NCBI GenBank assembly: GCA_965644295.1 | Contig: CBFFRP010000128.1 | Location: 1-64,000 of the forward strand | DNA from: Paraphysomonas bandaiensis | Taxonomy: Eukaryota; Chrysophyceae | Direction of reading: 5' to 3' | Length of the DNA: 64,000 nucleotides | Shown: in pieces, positions 1 to 10,916 of the stretch | How positions within the stretch are numbered: position 1 is the first letter of the stretch | How the letters are laid out: every line of letters begins with the position of its first letter | The notes under the pieces: generated by a model | Database searches by the model: none | Told to the model about the DNA's origin: nothing | The model's input: the letters and a program-made list of their open reading frames with translations, nothing else | Position numbers and translations under genes: made by a program

Positions 1-66
1 CCAGATCAATAGCGCCGGTGAGTCCACGGACACACGATAAAGGCGAATTTCATATCACACAAAAGA

Positions 67-249
67 ACGGAAGTGGTTGCACCTTGGTGCTTGCGGCGAC
101 GCACAAGCAGCTTTCGTAGCGTTAAATAGTAGGATAAAAGAGTTTGTATTGATTAGTTACGGGTAGTGGTCTAACTAGTATGACTAGCATTCTTCTAGCC
201 ACTAATTGATGCAAGGTCTCAACGCCTATTGCTAAATAATCAGACATTC
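67..249 (+). repeat. SINE-like dispersed repeat, copy A
   Basis: This is a 183-bp copy of a family also found at about 1021, 10917, 34044, 43046 and 60862. It opens with a palindrome (GCACC-TT-GGTGC, 79-90), followed at 88-109 by a hairpin with stem TGCTTG/CAAGCA, inner pairs CG/CG and a GCGA loop. Further conserved blocks are AAATAGTAGGAT, a CTAG-rich middle, CGCCTATTGCTA and a 3' end close to CAGACATTC. No clear flanking duplication is seen for this copy. A retroposed small RNA (SINE) is the favoured reading because of copy B. Confidence 0.7.
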
Positions 250-295
250 ACTACTAATATCGAGCAATTCTGATAATTACCTGCAGCACAGAATG

Positions 296-541
296 CTATA
301 CGTTCGATATTAGAATTCGTACTGTCTCTGTCAAACTATTCACCAAAAAGTAAACTCTAAACTGTGTTAAAAGTATGCTGCCCTCCACGTACAACACTAA
401 AGACTGCCCGAATATATTTTTCTTATGATCTGTAAGAGGTAATAGTATACCAGTGTAAACACTCAATAAGCAAGATGCCAGTAAAACGATCTTCATATCC
501 GCCATTATGGTCACAACACCAAGACAATTATTCGATTCCAA
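296..541 (-). other. Short ORF with signal-peptide-like start, doubtful gene
   Basis: An 81-codon ORF lies between two SINE-like copies. From its third Met it begins MKIVLLASCLLSVYTG, a plausible signal peptide, but the rest has no recognisable domain and there are no convincing splice sites or relatives in the window. It may be a small secreted protein, a remnant, or chance. The rest of the interval 250-1004 is AT-rich and holds nothing I recognise. Confidence 0.2.
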
Positions 542-1004
542 ACTATTTGACTGTCATCACTTTTATATTTATCGCACACTAGGTGTTGGAATTATTACTT
601 CCTCGAAACAAGGCAACAAAATGTTTTCTCTTTCTTAGATTATGGTTCCTACACTGCATGTTATCGTGAATATGTGAATATGACTAGTGACTGCTGAATT
701 ATATATGAATAAGCTCGTCAGCTGGTATTTTCCTACTATATCGTACAGTAAGTAGTGTTATAATATTATATTAAAGTGGTGTTATACTATGATATACAAC
801 TGCATTCGGTAGAGACATTTATATGTCGACTTGATTGGCGTTGACTATTGACTATCATAGAAGCATCCAACAACAGAGAATATGTTTCTGCTAAGATTTA
901 TTTATTATTTATAATTAGTGTGGACTGTTTAGTGGTTGCAACTATAGAAGTGGGGCAACTACAAGGTCACAGACACTGCACAGTGTGACGTATATTCTTT
1001 GAAG

Positions 1005-1220
1005 AATATATTTCGCTGTAACGGAAGTGGTTGCACCTTGGTGCTTGCGGCGACGCACAAGCAGCTTCTGTAGCGCTAAATAGTAGGATAATAGAATTTG
1101 TGCTGATTAGTTATGGGTAGAGGTCTAACTAGTAGATCTAGCATTCAACTAGCCACAGTATCGGAACGAGTTTTTAACGCCTATTGCTATATAAAAAGAC
1201 TTTCAATATATTTCGCTGTA
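1005..1220. repeat. 16-bp target-site duplication around SINE-like copy B
   Basis: AATATATTTCGCTGTA occurs at 1005-1020 and again, identically, at 1205-1220, immediately flanking the 184-bp repeat copy B. A perfect duplication of this length is what target-primed reverse transcription leaves. This pair defines the ends of the element. Confidence 0.85.
1021..1204 (+). mobile_element. SINE-like element, copy B (complete)
   Basis: This is the reference copy of the family, starting ACGGAAGTGGTTGCACC and ending AAAAAGACTTTC. Its first 50 bp are almost identical to copy A. It carries the GCACC-TT-GGTGC palindrome and the GCGA-capped hairpin. There is no poly(A) tail. A/B-box-like tRNA promoter elements are not convincing, so the parental RNA is unknown. 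The perfect flanking duplication indicates a fairly recent insertion. From 1221 to 1570 I see no gene. Confidence 0.75.
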
Positions 1221-1570
1221 GAGACGTATCAGAGAAGTATCTTCTAATTGTGATATTCGAGGATAGCTAATGACATTTTACGGAGTCTTTGCACTATTCT
1301 ACCTTCTTTATACTTTATACCATGAAAACGCGCAATAATGATGCATAATACTAAGAGCAAAGTGAAAAAATCCACAGGGACGTCACCAAAGCATTGTAAT
1401 AGTAACAATAATAACTCTTACACATCAGTCCATGGGCGTCGTGATGAGTAATGAACATGAAGACTACTTCGGTATTGCACTCTATTCAATAGAAATACCC
1501 GTACCATAGTATATGCCACGAACTTCAGAAGATATCACATATAACATCTTTCCACATAAATATGCCGCAA

Positions 1571-2797
1571 CTAAGACACAGTATTCAATTGTTTCTCTTG
1601 CATCGATTTTAATTTACACGCTGCCCGCTTATCACCTTGCTCAGAAGCTGAAGTATACAGTTGCATAGCCTCTTCAACGTTCTTATTTACACCGTTTCCT
1701 TCTTCGTAGCATACTCCTAAGTTACACTGTGCCAAAGAGTAGCCCTGCTCAGCTGCTGCCTTGTAGTGAGACACAGCAGCGGAGAGATTTTTCGAAATCC
1801 CCTGACCAAATTCATAGCACCACCCCATCATGCATTGTGCTTTACAATGTCCCTGGTCAGCTGCTAAACTGTAATACCTAACCGCTTCATAAATATCCTT
1901 CTGAACCCCTTTACCATACTCATAACACTCCCCAGCATTGTATTGAGCAACAGGATAACCTTGCTTAGCAGATAGAATATAGTTTTGCACTGCTTTTTCT
2001 AGGTCTTTTGGTACTCCATCTCCATACTCATAACATACTCCCATAGTATGTTGAGCAAGAGCATGGCCTTGTTTCGCCGCTAGAGAATATTGTCTAGCTG
2101 CCTCCTCAATGTTTTCATCCACACCAGTACTATTTTCATAACACATTCCAACGGCGTGCTGAGCACACGCATACCCACTGGACGCCGATTGTGCATACAG
2201 ACTGAAGGCTTTGACCTCATCCAATTCCACACCACGCCCATATTGGTAACACATTGCCAGATTGTATTGCGCTATTGGATTGTTTTGGTCACTCGAGAGC
2301 TGATACAGGCGCACAGCTTCCAAAGGGTCAGCAGCTACTCCCAACCCACTGTAGTAACACGTCCCAAGATTACACTGTGCTATAGAGTGTCCTGCAGATG
2401 CAGCTAATTGATAATATCTAACAGCCTCCATATCATTCCTCCGCAGTGATATGCCCCTCGAGCAGCAAAACCCCAAAACAAACAAACCATCCGCATCTAG
2501 AGCAGACTCCATGCTCTGCAGACCTCTTCCCACCTCCTCGAGATACTCCTCTGAGGGGATGATATGAGAGCCGGGGAGGGAGAGTGACAGATGGTCACAT
2601 AGATAGTCATCCGTTAATAGGACTATACAGAGATAGCCACGAGACAACACACACACACTGGATAGATCTAACAGATCCTTGAAGGCATTTTGATCTCCGC
2701 ATCTCGATCTGAGGTGAAGAGATCGAGAGAGACTGTTGTACTGAGAGGTGGCGGCCCACTCCGACATATCCGAACTAATGACGAAACCATTCAACAA
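1571..2797 (-). CDS. Sel1-like repeat protein
   Basis: A single-exon protein of 408 residues. After about 90 residues without a recognised domain come some eight Sel1-like repeats of 36 residues, each of the form A-x-Y-x-L-A-x-C-Y-x-x-G-x-G-V-x-x-D-x-x-E-A-V-x-Y-Y, running to residue ~395. Sel1 repeats form an alpha-solenoid that scaffolds protein complexes, for example in ER quality control or signalling. There is no signal peptide or membrane segment here, so a cytosolic adaptor is likely. The first Met (2797) abuts a minisatellite; a second Met ten codons in (2767) is an equally good start. The specific partner cannot be predicted. Confidence 0.85.
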   Translation of the reverse strand: MLNGFVISSDMSEWAATSQYNSLSRSLHLRSRCGDQNAFKDLLDLSSVCVLSRGYLCIVLLTDDYLCDHLSLSLPGSHIIPSEEYLEEVGRGLQSMESALDADGLFVLGFCCSRGISLRRNDMEAVRYYQLAASAGHSIAQCNLGTCYYSGLGVAADPLEAVRLYQLSSDQNNPIAQYNLAMCYQYGRGVELDEVKAFSLYAQSASSGYACAQHAVGMCYENSTGVDENIEEAARQYSLAAKQGHALAQHTMGVCYEYGDGVPKDLEKAVQNYILSAKQGYPVAQYNAGECYEYGKGVQKDIYEAVRYYSLAADQGHCKAQCMMGWCYEFGQGISKNLSAAVSHYKAAAEQGYSLAQCNLGVCYEEGNGVNKNVEEAMQLYTSASEQGDKRAACKLKSMQEKQLNTVS

Positions 2798-2799
2798 TA

Positions 2800-3238
2800 C
2801 CTACCTACCCTGTACCTACCTACCCTGTACCTACCTACCCTGTACCTACCTACCTACCTACCCTGTACCTACCTACCTACCCTGTACCTACCTACCTACC
2901 CTGTACCTACCTACCTACCCTGTACCTACCTACCTACCCTGTACCTACCTACCTACCCTGTACCTACCTACCCTGTACCTACCTACCTACCCTGTACCTA
3001 CCTACCTACCCTGTACCTACCTACCTACCTACCCTGTACCTACCTACCTACCCTGTACCTACCTACCTACCCTGTACCTACCTACCTACCCTGTACCTAC
3101 CTACCTACCCTGTACCTACCTACCTACCTACCTACCTACCTACCTACCTACCCTGTACCTACCTACCTACCTACCTACCTACCTACCTACCCTGTACCTA
3201 CCTACCCTGTACCTACCTACCTACCCTGTACCTACCTA
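2800..3238. repeat. Minisatellite of CCTACCTACCCTGTA-type units
   Basis: About 440 bp consist solely of ACCT tetramers punctuated by some 21 CCCTGTA blocks, giving units of roughly 15-19 bp. The array starts just before the Sel1 gene's first ATG, so it occupies that gene's 5' flank. The long open frames across it on the + strand (LPTYLPCTY-type) are low-complexity artefacts. From 3239 to 3540 I see no gene. Confidence 0.95.
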
Positions 3239-3540
3239 CAGTACATACATATAGCAGTAGGAATTCCTGCGCACATCTGCTGCATCTTTTTTTCGTGGAC
3301 AGGTTGGTCGTTTGTTGGTTTGTGTGCCTTGAGGTTGCAGAGAGCAGTTGGAATTCTAATTCCTGGAGTTGAGTGGTGTGCTGTGTATTATCATGCTATG
3401 GATACTTCGTAATTGCATTGGATTGCTATAGTAGGGTACTATATGCATGGTGGTGAGGAGCATCATATATATGCAACACACAAGTCACTTATTCAATAGT
3501 ACCGAATTAACTCTCAACACCTATAAGTTACGCTTTAATC

Positions 3541-4245
3541 ATGAGATGGTGCACAGTTTTTACTATGATGACACTGCTTATGTTGAGTAGTGTCACTGCC
3601 ACCAAACCAAAGCCCAAACCAGTTCCCAAGAAACCACCAACCAGTAAGCTCACTTCTTACTCCTATAGTCCTTCACAGTGTGTTTATACTCGTAGACGGA
3701 GGCGCTGGAGATGATGATGATTCCGTCGCTGCCACTTGTGATGACTATCCCAGATGCTCCTGTACTCAGTCAACCGAATGCACTACTGATTATTTCTGTG
3801 CTATCGAATGTTTTACAGGTAACTGTGAGGCCAGCGTCGACGTGTGCCAGCCTTGTGATCCTGAGTGTCAATATGATGAAGATATCACTGGTAATGGAAC
3901 GTGTCCATCTGTATGTGGCGGATACTACACTTACTCCGAGGAACTATCTCTTTCAAGGTTCGTTTATTACGCTATAGTAGGCAATTCTCATTGATACCTA
4001 GTGCGTCTCACATTAAGTCGCTAAAGTTTGATGCTTCTATCGGTCTTGGGGCAGCTGCACTTCTTATTGCAGTTCTGGTGACTGTTAAAGTCGCACAGAA
4101 ACGAAACGGTCCGCAATCGGAATTTTCTCCCGTTGCAGAGGATTCTCAGCATGCTGTCGAGATTACTACGCCTACCCATCAGGAAGTTTGTTTGGAACCC
4201 GTTCAACAATTTCCACTGGCAAAGTCTAATATTGGCGCACTGTAG
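3541..4245 (+). CDS. Small Cys-rich type I membrane protein (three exons)
   Basis: Exons 3541-3643, 3696-3957 and 4002-4245 (introns of 52 and 44 bp, GT-AG) give 202 residues. The protein starts with a signal peptide (MRWCTVFTMMTLLMLSSVTA), then a Lys/Pro linker, an acidic stretch and a Cys-rich ectodomain of about 75 residues with some 13 cysteines, many in C-x-C or C-x2-C pairs. One transmembrane helix (GLGAAALLIAVLVTVKVA) is followed by a basic stop-transfer and a cytoplasmic tail of about 60 residues. The layout is that of a small surface protein; the Cys pattern matches no family I recognise. The splice model is supported by phase agreement at both junctions and by the domain order. Confidence 0.7.
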
Positions 4246-4579
4246 CTAGTATTTCTTTGATGAACTATTGAGCTCGTTGCATTGTTGATGACATGTCACT
4301 TGCTGATAAATATAATCGCCACAGTAATAATAAACTGCTCTATTCCCAGACTTGGTCATTGTGTAGGCTAAGATATTTCGCAGATTCTACGCAGTCATCA
4401 ATATAGAACTAGGTTGACCATATAGATCGCTCGCTGAATCTGTCAGATCCACCCTGCCACCTCACCTGTGTTTCCCTTCACAAATATTGCACGGTCTGTA
4501 CAGTCAATATATTACAGTTCTAACCTAATTAAGATTTAAGATCATTTCATATAATTCATATCCTATTACCTTTAACTAC

Positions 4580-4701
4580 CAGGGCTGCGTGTCAATTATT
4601 GAAATTGCAATTGTTGAAATTGGGACATCGATTCATAATTGCAATTATAATTGACTCCAGCTCGCTTCAATTAATTGACAATTACTTGATACGCAGCCCT
4701 G
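4580..4701. mobile_element. hAT-type MITE with 8-bp target duplication
   Basis: A 122-bp element with terminal inverted repeats CAGGGCTGCGTGTCAA and TTGATACGCAGCCCTG (one mismatch). It is flanked on both sides by TTAACTAC (4572-4579 and 4702-4709). An 8-bp duplication plus CAGGG ends is diagnostic of the hAT superfamily. The interior is AT-rich with inverted ATTGCAATT/AATTGACAATT motifs and has no coding capacity. Confidence 0.85.
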
Positions 4702-4709
4702 TTAACTAC

Positions 4710-5439
4710 TGTATTCTTCAAGCACCTGTTATAATTAAGAAACCTTGAAATAGCTCTTAGCTTTACAAATAAGAATTTCCAAACAAGGAAATCCACATTA
4801 GTTACAATACACAATATTTCAATTTTTGATAGATAGAGTTTTACAATGGAATGACATCTTGTCATGTTGCAATATATGTTGGTATTTATTGCAACTCTCT
4901 ATGGACTATGTATTTATTATTTATTGGAATACTTATTTATCTGCACTCCATCAATGTTTATTGGTTATTGATGGGCGCTATCTAATATCTAAAAATCATA
5001 GTATTGCAATATATTGTTCCCTAGCCTTCATATATAATTAATCAAGTGATATTGGTCGGGCAGAGTAATACATACTACAATACGAAATATTGTTCCCTGA
5101 CCAATATCTCTTGAGAAAATCAGTATCTGATCTGTATAAGAGTTATTTCGAAAGCTTCTCGATATATTTAACATTTATAGTAAAGAAATGTATGCGTTGA
5201 TAACTCTAAATCGTTAAGTAATACTTAACGGGCCATTGATTCTGAATATATAAGATTTAATTAAGAAACTAAATATATTGCATTGAATATAATATCTTCC
5301 CACCATTGCCACTTATTGTCTAGTATAATTGGCAGGCATCAATTAGAATGTGCAATAACGTGCAATGAGATGATGTGGCAGTAAAGATACAGGACGTTTT
5401 CACTCAAAAACAAGTACATGGTTTGCTACATGCCCTCCC
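4710..5439. repeat. Remnants of a second hAT-like repeat subfamily
   Basis: This gene-free interval contains GCAATATATTGTTCCCT (ends near 5021) and a small inverted pair GATATTGGTCGGGCA / TTCCCTGACCAATATC (about 5048-5108). They match ends seen near 40920, 41690 and 50383 (CAGGG-AACAATATATTGC type). These look like MITE or solo-end fragments. No gene is supported here. Confidence 0.5.
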
Positions 5440-6489
5440 TTAACATTGAGGGAGACTCTCTGGGTTACCGAGATAATCCGAGGAGGGTCGTGGAGAGCAC
5501 ATGAGTGCCATATACTCATTAGTATTCTCGTATGTGCCGTCAGAGGATACCCCTGATATTAAAAACATGCTGATTCCGACAAACATATTGTATCCCTTGA
5601 CAAGTCCCATTCTCGGATCAGGCATGGTAGTGATTGCAAACCACTTGTCTCCAACTGAATCATAGGACCAGACTGCCTTCGAGAGATCTCCACTCGCGGA
5701 GGCTCCTCCTGCAGCAATCAGTTGGGTGCCATACACACCGAGTGCAAAGCTGTGCCTCGGGGAGGGCATGGGAGCTACACTCGACCATATCTTAGTCTCG
5801 GGGTCATATACCTCCACAGCATCCTGAGCTTCGCAGTTTTCATAATCGAGAGTGGATCCATCGCCTCCACAACCACCAACAGCGTACAGCTTCGAACCTA
5901 CTACACCAACCGACAAATCTCGTCTTGGTGTTGGCATAGGAGGTAAATCAGTCCAAACGCCCGTTGTGACATCATATACTTCAAGGGTTCCCAAATACTC
6001 AACGGGAACTCCAGTACAATCGGATATACAACGCATTCCACCAACCGCATATAGCAGTCCGTTCTCTTCGTCGCTCGCAAAAGCAAGACCCGTTCGTGCA
6101 GTGTTTAATGGTGTCACTTCAGACCACGCATCATCATTAGAAGTATACTTCTCGACCGAAGATGTGTTACGCATATCATCAGTGATCCCTCCACCGACAT
6201 AGAGCGCACCTGCCAATGGAGCTGCCCCATGATCACTGCGACCCTCAGACAGAGATACAACAGCTCTCCATTCATCATAGGCAGTGTTGTAGACTTCAAC
6301 GATAGAACCAGTATTCTGAATATCTGGATTATACCCTCCAGTCACCCATACCTCAGGATAATCCTTGGAGTTATAGAGTATGCCTCCTACAGCACCTCTA
6401 CGCGCAGTGGGGATCGGGGACCAGGTAGAGAACGATGACCCAGCAAGGGCGCAGCCTAGAATATGTAGAGAAAGTAGCCAGTAGATCAT
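5440..6489 (-). CDS. Secreted kelch-repeat (beta-propeller) protein
   Basis: A single-exon protein of 349 residues. It starts with a signal peptide (MIYWLLSLHILGCALAG) and continues with five to six kelch units of about 50 residues, visible as repeated GG / Y / W landmarks (VTGGYN, YVGGGI, YAVGGM, YAVGGC, IAAGGA) with P-x-P-R-x-x motifs. It should fold as a single secreted beta-propeller and bind a ligand or glycan. No catalytic residues typical of galactose oxidase can be assigned. It shares its upstream region, head to head, with the PDH E1 beta gene. Confidence 0.85.
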   Translation of the reverse strand: MIYWLLSLHILGCALAGSSFSTWSPIPTARRGAVGGILYNSKDYPEVWVTGGYNPDIQNTGSIVEVYNTAYDEWRAVVSLSEGRSDHGAAPLAGALYVGGGITDDMRNTSSVEKYTSNDDAWSEVTPLNTARTGLAFASDEENGLLYAVGGMRCISDCTGVPVEYLGTLEVYDVTTGVWTDLPPMPTPRRDLSVGVVGSKLYAVGGCGGDGSTLDYENCEAQDAVEVYDPETKIWSSVAPMPSPRHSFALGVYGTQLIAAGGASASGDLSKAVWSYDSVGDKWFAITTMPDPRMGLVKGYNMFVGISMFLISGVSSDGTYENTNEYMALMCSPRPSSDYLGNPESLPQC

Positions 6490-6666
6490 GGTGAGTGGTG
6501 GAGTAGTGTGGGTTTACAGGGTGTTCTATATATAAATATATATATATGTAGCACTCGACTCGGCTACCTACGCCTGTGCTGTACTCCTCTATACAGATAC
6601 GCATGTACTACAGCTCTACAGCAGGAGATTGTGCATATCGATTTCATCGATTTGTTCATCGTTTAT

Positions 6667-6747
6667 TTCATTGAAAAGTCATCGGTTTTTCATTAAAAAG
6701 TCACCTTTTTTCACTTTTCACTGAAAAATCGATGACTTTTCAATGAA
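6667..6747. repeat. 26-bp inverted repeat in a divergent promoter
   Basis: The arms 6667-6692 and 6722-6747 are inverted copies with a single mismatch (TTCATTGAAAAGTCATCGrTT), separated by 29 bp that itself holds a partial third copy (AAAAAGTCACC, 6694-6705). It lies between the start codons of the kelch gene (minus) and the PDH gene (plus). It could be a cruciform/regulatory site or a tiny MITE. Confidence 0.6.
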
Positions 6748-6973
6748 CACTGCAGTATGTGCAAACCATATGGAGATGGGTATACTCTGCTGTACATCTG
6801 CACACCTACGCAGAGGATAATACGTACTCGTCACCATCCGTATCCTTCTATATGCCATAGCTCATACATTATCTACCACTCATACAGTACATATACATGA
6901 GATGTATGTTCGTCTCTATACAGCACGTATATGGTATAGTGTGGTATGGTATGTGTATGATGCATGTGACGGC

Positions 6974-7037
6974 TGTATGTATGTGTATGTATGTATGTGT
7001 ATGTGTGTATGGATATGTATGTATGTTTGTATGTATC
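6974..7037. repeat. TATG/GTAT microsatellite
   Basis: Imperfect (GTAT)n and (TATG)n tract directly upstream of the PDH E1 beta start codon, resembling tracts upstream of other genes in the window. Confidence 0.8.
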
Positions 7038-7082
7038 AACAAACCATTCAGTTCATCATCATACACATAGCAATACCTCACA

Positions 7083-8559
7083 ATGCTTGCCAGGACAGTT
7101 GCTCGTTCATTGAAGGTAAATTTCCTTCTCTGTATGAGTGTTGTTGTGGTTCTAATGGCTCATAGGGTGCCGGGGGAGTGGGCTATAGAGGTATGGCCAC
7201 TGTGGAGGTATGTATGCACACACACACCGGAGATGCATCACATGATAGATGTGCAGATATCTATAAGAGAGGCGATCAATCAGGCGATTGATGAGGAGAT
7301 GGAGAAGGATGAGAATGTTCTTGTTATGGGTGAGACGCTGTACATGTATATGCATACACACACATACGATACTGCTACGCGACATGCTGTGCTACACTAC
7401 ACACACTATGCCGTGATATGATATACTATACGATGCTATGCCACAGTATGCTATGATATGCTGTGCCGCTCTCTGATTCGCTTATGTATACAGGTGAAGA
7501 AGTTGCTCAGTATCAGGGCGCTTATAAAGTGACCAAGGGACTCTTTCAGAAGTATGGTGAAAAGCGTGTGTTTGACACTCCTATTACAGGTTTGTTACCT
7601 AGTCCTCTGCATATGGGAAAGTTATGGTAATGTAATTCAGAAATGGGTTTTGCTGGTCTTGCTACTGGTGCCGCATATAAGGGCCTCCGTCCTGTGGTTG
7701 AATTTATGACTTTCAACTTCTCAATGCAGGCGATTGACCACATTGTCAATTCTGCTGCTAAGCAGGTACCTCCCATGCTCCTGCTAAGTGTGTCGCTGAC
7801 ATCGTTAATCACAGTTCTACATGTCTGGGGGTGATATGAATGTTCCAATCGTATTTCGCGGTCCCAATGGTGCTGCAGCAGGTGTGGCAGCCCAGCACTC
7901 CCAGTGCTTTGCAGCATGGTACAGTTCTGTTCCTGGGTTGAAGGTGGTGTCACCCTGGTCAGCTGAGGATTGCAGAGGTCTCGTCAAGTCAGCTATCCGT
8001 GACCCCAACCCAGTGATTATTCTTGAAAACGAGCTCTTGTATGGTGTTTCGTTCCCCGTTTCGGACGAAGCGCAGAGCAAGGACTTCCTTATCCCAATTG
8101 GTAAGGCAAAGGTGGAGAGAGAAGGCAAGGACTGTACGATTGTGACTTTTTCCAAATGCGTTGGTACCTCTCTGGAAGTTGCTCAGAACTTAGAGAAAGA
8201 GGGAATCTCGGTGGAGGTGATCAACCTGCGGTACGTATTTTTTTAAGTTTCTATTGCGTGAATGAGTATTTTGTTATAGCTCCATCCGCCCGCTGGATAG
8301 AAACGCTATTATCGCCTCAGTGAAGAAAACTCACCGTCTGGTGACAGTAGAAGAAGGATACCCTCAATGCGGCATCGGTGCGGAGATTGCCGCGATCGTT
8401 ATGGAGAGCGAGGCTTTCGACTACCTCGACGCTCCTGTGGAGAGAATTACCGGTGCGGATGTACCAATGCCGTACGCCATTCCACTAGAGAAGAATGCTC
8501 TGCCCCAGGTGGAGGACATCACCGCCGCTGTCAAGAGAGCCACATACCGTAAGATGTAG
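7083..8559 (+). CDS. PDHB: Pyruvate dehydrogenase E1 component, beta subunit
   Basis: Exons 7083-7115, 7166-7207, 7257-7329, 7494-7589, 7641-7765, 7815-8230 and 8280-8559 give 354 residues, the family's usual length. The protein has a short mitochondrial presequence ([11 protein letters not shown]), then the transketolase-like pyrimidine-binding domain ([38 protein letters not shown]) and the C-terminal domain ([10 protein letters not shown] near the end). With E1 alpha it decarboxylates pyruvate using thiamine diphosphate and passes the acetyl group to E2 in the mitochondrial matrix. Near-identity to animal and plant PDHB over conserved blocks makes this a secure call. All introns are 49-164 bp and GT-AG. 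Confidence 0.97.
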
Positions 8560-8824
8560 ATGATTTGCCGCTGGGATTGTGTGGTACGATGAATATGGTT
8601 TTAACAGTGTAGATGCTAGAGCATGGTAATAATCTTATTAATTTGGCACCATATGGAATACGTATAGATTTTCATGAACCGTGCGGCATAAATATCTATA
8701 CGGGTGTAATTTCGTAAAGCATTAGCCGCAGGCACTGGACAGTGAAAAAGCAGGATAGGATATCAACTAAAGTCTTGGCACTAACTTATAACTCGAATAT
8801 TAAATAGCTAGCATATTGACTCAC

Positions 8825-10385
8825 CAGACTTGGGTACTATTTATTGTATTGCCAAGAAAATTAATTGATTTGAAAATAATAATTCCAACTATTGTTATTA
8901 GATATCTCTCACCAACTAATCGGTTTACTTAATTAGTAGCTGCGCAACAATTAATTGCAATTTAATTGCAAATGTTTTTGATCATAGGTACAACCCATTA
9001 CTTACTAGAGCGTAGAAGAAGTGACTGTGTATAAGATCGTGTCTATCTAAGATCGTATGAAAATGATTGATAGTTGAGACAACATGAATTTGGCGAATGA
9101 CAATGAATGATAAGTGAGAGTGATCATAATTTAGAATTAAAGCATTGAGTGTATATATCATGTTTAGTTAACTAAGTCTTTACCACCCAAAATAGGTTAA
9201 CAGTTGATATTAATCATATTTGCGTGCCAGCATAATTTTGTAGAAAGTACGCAAGAGTAATACATAGAGCAATATTATTGGCAACGAACAAATTGAGCAC
9301 CTCCACAACTATCGTACATTTAGCATACAAGCCGATTGTGGATATTCATTGTCTTCAAGTACAGTAATGTAAATGACGTTGTGTTCCCGTTGAGAACCAC
9401 TATCATTTGGCGCTGTATATATATCACCAGTATTGTGTATATATGTGTGTAAGAATACACTTCTATTATACAAAAGAATAGTAGCGTGCGTGTGCAACAC
9501 CAATAGAATAGAGTAGTATCGTTGAATGGCAATGCTTGTTGCTATTTATTCATTAGGATGGCACTAACTAAACGATGTCTATTTGTACTCCGACTTGGTG
9601 GATAACTATGCACAAAACTACGCCAGTTGAATAAAATGAAAGTAAGTTGTGCACGTATAAACTGCCATCTCAAAACTAAAGAGCACCAAATGGAGCATAT
9701 ATATAGTCAAGAGGTATAGTCCACTCATCTGCGAGGGTGTGATTCTGATGTTGATATCAAGCGATTGGTCCCAAGCCATTAACCATGCCAGGAGAGGGGT
9801 GCTTTATTTCAGATTAAGAAAAACGGTTTTAACATCGTCTGTAAACATTTTTGCAATCAGATACAGAAAAACAGCTTAATCTGGATGGTATAATATGAAT
9901 GTCTTATATTACTAACAAGAGGTGTCCGGGTACAATATGATGGTTTAATCCGTCAGTATCCCGGGATGAAATTCCAGCTGAGTGCAGACGCGGACGTTGT
10001 TCAAAATGCACATTTCGGAACGCAATAATAGTCAAGATTCAGCGTGGTATTGAGTTGGAACTGAACTGAGCTGAAAAAGACATAATACCCACTCAATGCT
10101 TTATTTTATAAATAATTATTTTCAATCTCACTTATCATTGTCATTTGCCAAATTCATGTTATAACTACCAATCATTTTCTTACGATCTTAGATAAACAAT
10201 ATATTTCTGCTTCACCGCTATTATATCTATCACTACTGCATCCTTCAAGTAGCGACCATGAGTCAAATATACTTTAGAGCTACAGTTATAAATTGTTCTA
10301 AAAGAGCAAAAAACAGCAAGATTAAAATATAATTGTAATTATTGTTGTTGGATACCTCTCGCCGATCAAGTGATACGCAGGCCTG
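8825..10385. mobile_element. hAT-like non-autonomous element, about 1.56 kb
   Basis: The left end CAGACTTGGGTA and the right end GATACGCAGGCCTG are imperfect inverted copies of the hAT ends seen elsewhere (CAGGCTTGCGTA). The flanks TGACTCAC (8817-8824) and TGAGTCCC (10386-10393) agree at 6 of 8 positions, consistent with an old 8-bp duplication. A core around 9230-9500 is shared with 16770-16990 and, inverted, with 25130-25390. A block near 8885-8950 resembles the right end, suggesting a nested MITE. No transposase is readable. The interval 8560-8824 holds nothing else. Confidence 0.6.
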
Positions 10386-10916
10386 TGAGTCCCTACCTGC
10401 ACAAAAAGCGGTCTCAAGACGAATTTATTTTATTTCCATTTTTATATTTAGACTTGCATGTTGTGTTGATACCAGGATACTTTAAATATAATATGTTGTA
10501 ATAAAAAACCGCAACGCACACAGCGACGACGAAATAAAATGATTAATGTTCTTATTCCTATTTTCATCGTCCATTCCTCATTCATATTTCCTTTTCTGTG
10601 TGCTAAAAACTAAGTAATATGCGCCCTCAACAAAGTCGGGCTTGCATCTTTTCGTGGTACTCTCTGGGGGATAAGTACCGGAGTTATTTCTCCAGAAAAC
10701 TAACGTGAGCTGCATATATATAGTCAGCAGACAACGTTCTGCCCACTCATTGCCAAATGCTTGTGTGGTACAAAGGACATTAATTAGTGTCACTTGTGTA
10801 GGCGTCTTCGGGCCTTGACGAATAAACAGGCATCCGAGAATGGGCCCACCTCAAGGGCATCCGGCGGGTTGTCTGCTGAAGTCCAGCATCCGGGCTATTC
10901 ACCTTAAGGACAGAGC
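10386..10916. other. Gene-free interval with degraded repeat
   Basis: No convincing gene. A stretch around 10690-10760 (CATATATATAGTCAGCAG... CCACTCATTG) resembles 9690-9740 inside the neighbouring hAT-like element, so this is probably further transposon debris. A 71-codon ORF (10578-10793, minus) has no recognisable features. Confidence 0.4.

Noticed and set aside
67-249. tRNA origin of the SINE-like family
   Set aside because: GTGGTTGCACC and GGTCTAACTAG only loosely resemble A and B boxes and their spacing is too long; left as unknown origin.
2800-3238. Telomere-like repeat
   Set aside because: The TACAGGG words resemble telomeric repeats, but the array is interstitial, mixed with GGTA units and does not match a known telomere repeat.
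2690-3412. Long + strand ORFs encoding (L)PTYLPCTY repeats
   Set aside because: They exist only because the minisatellite lacks stop codons in these frames; they overlap the Sel1 gene on the other strand.
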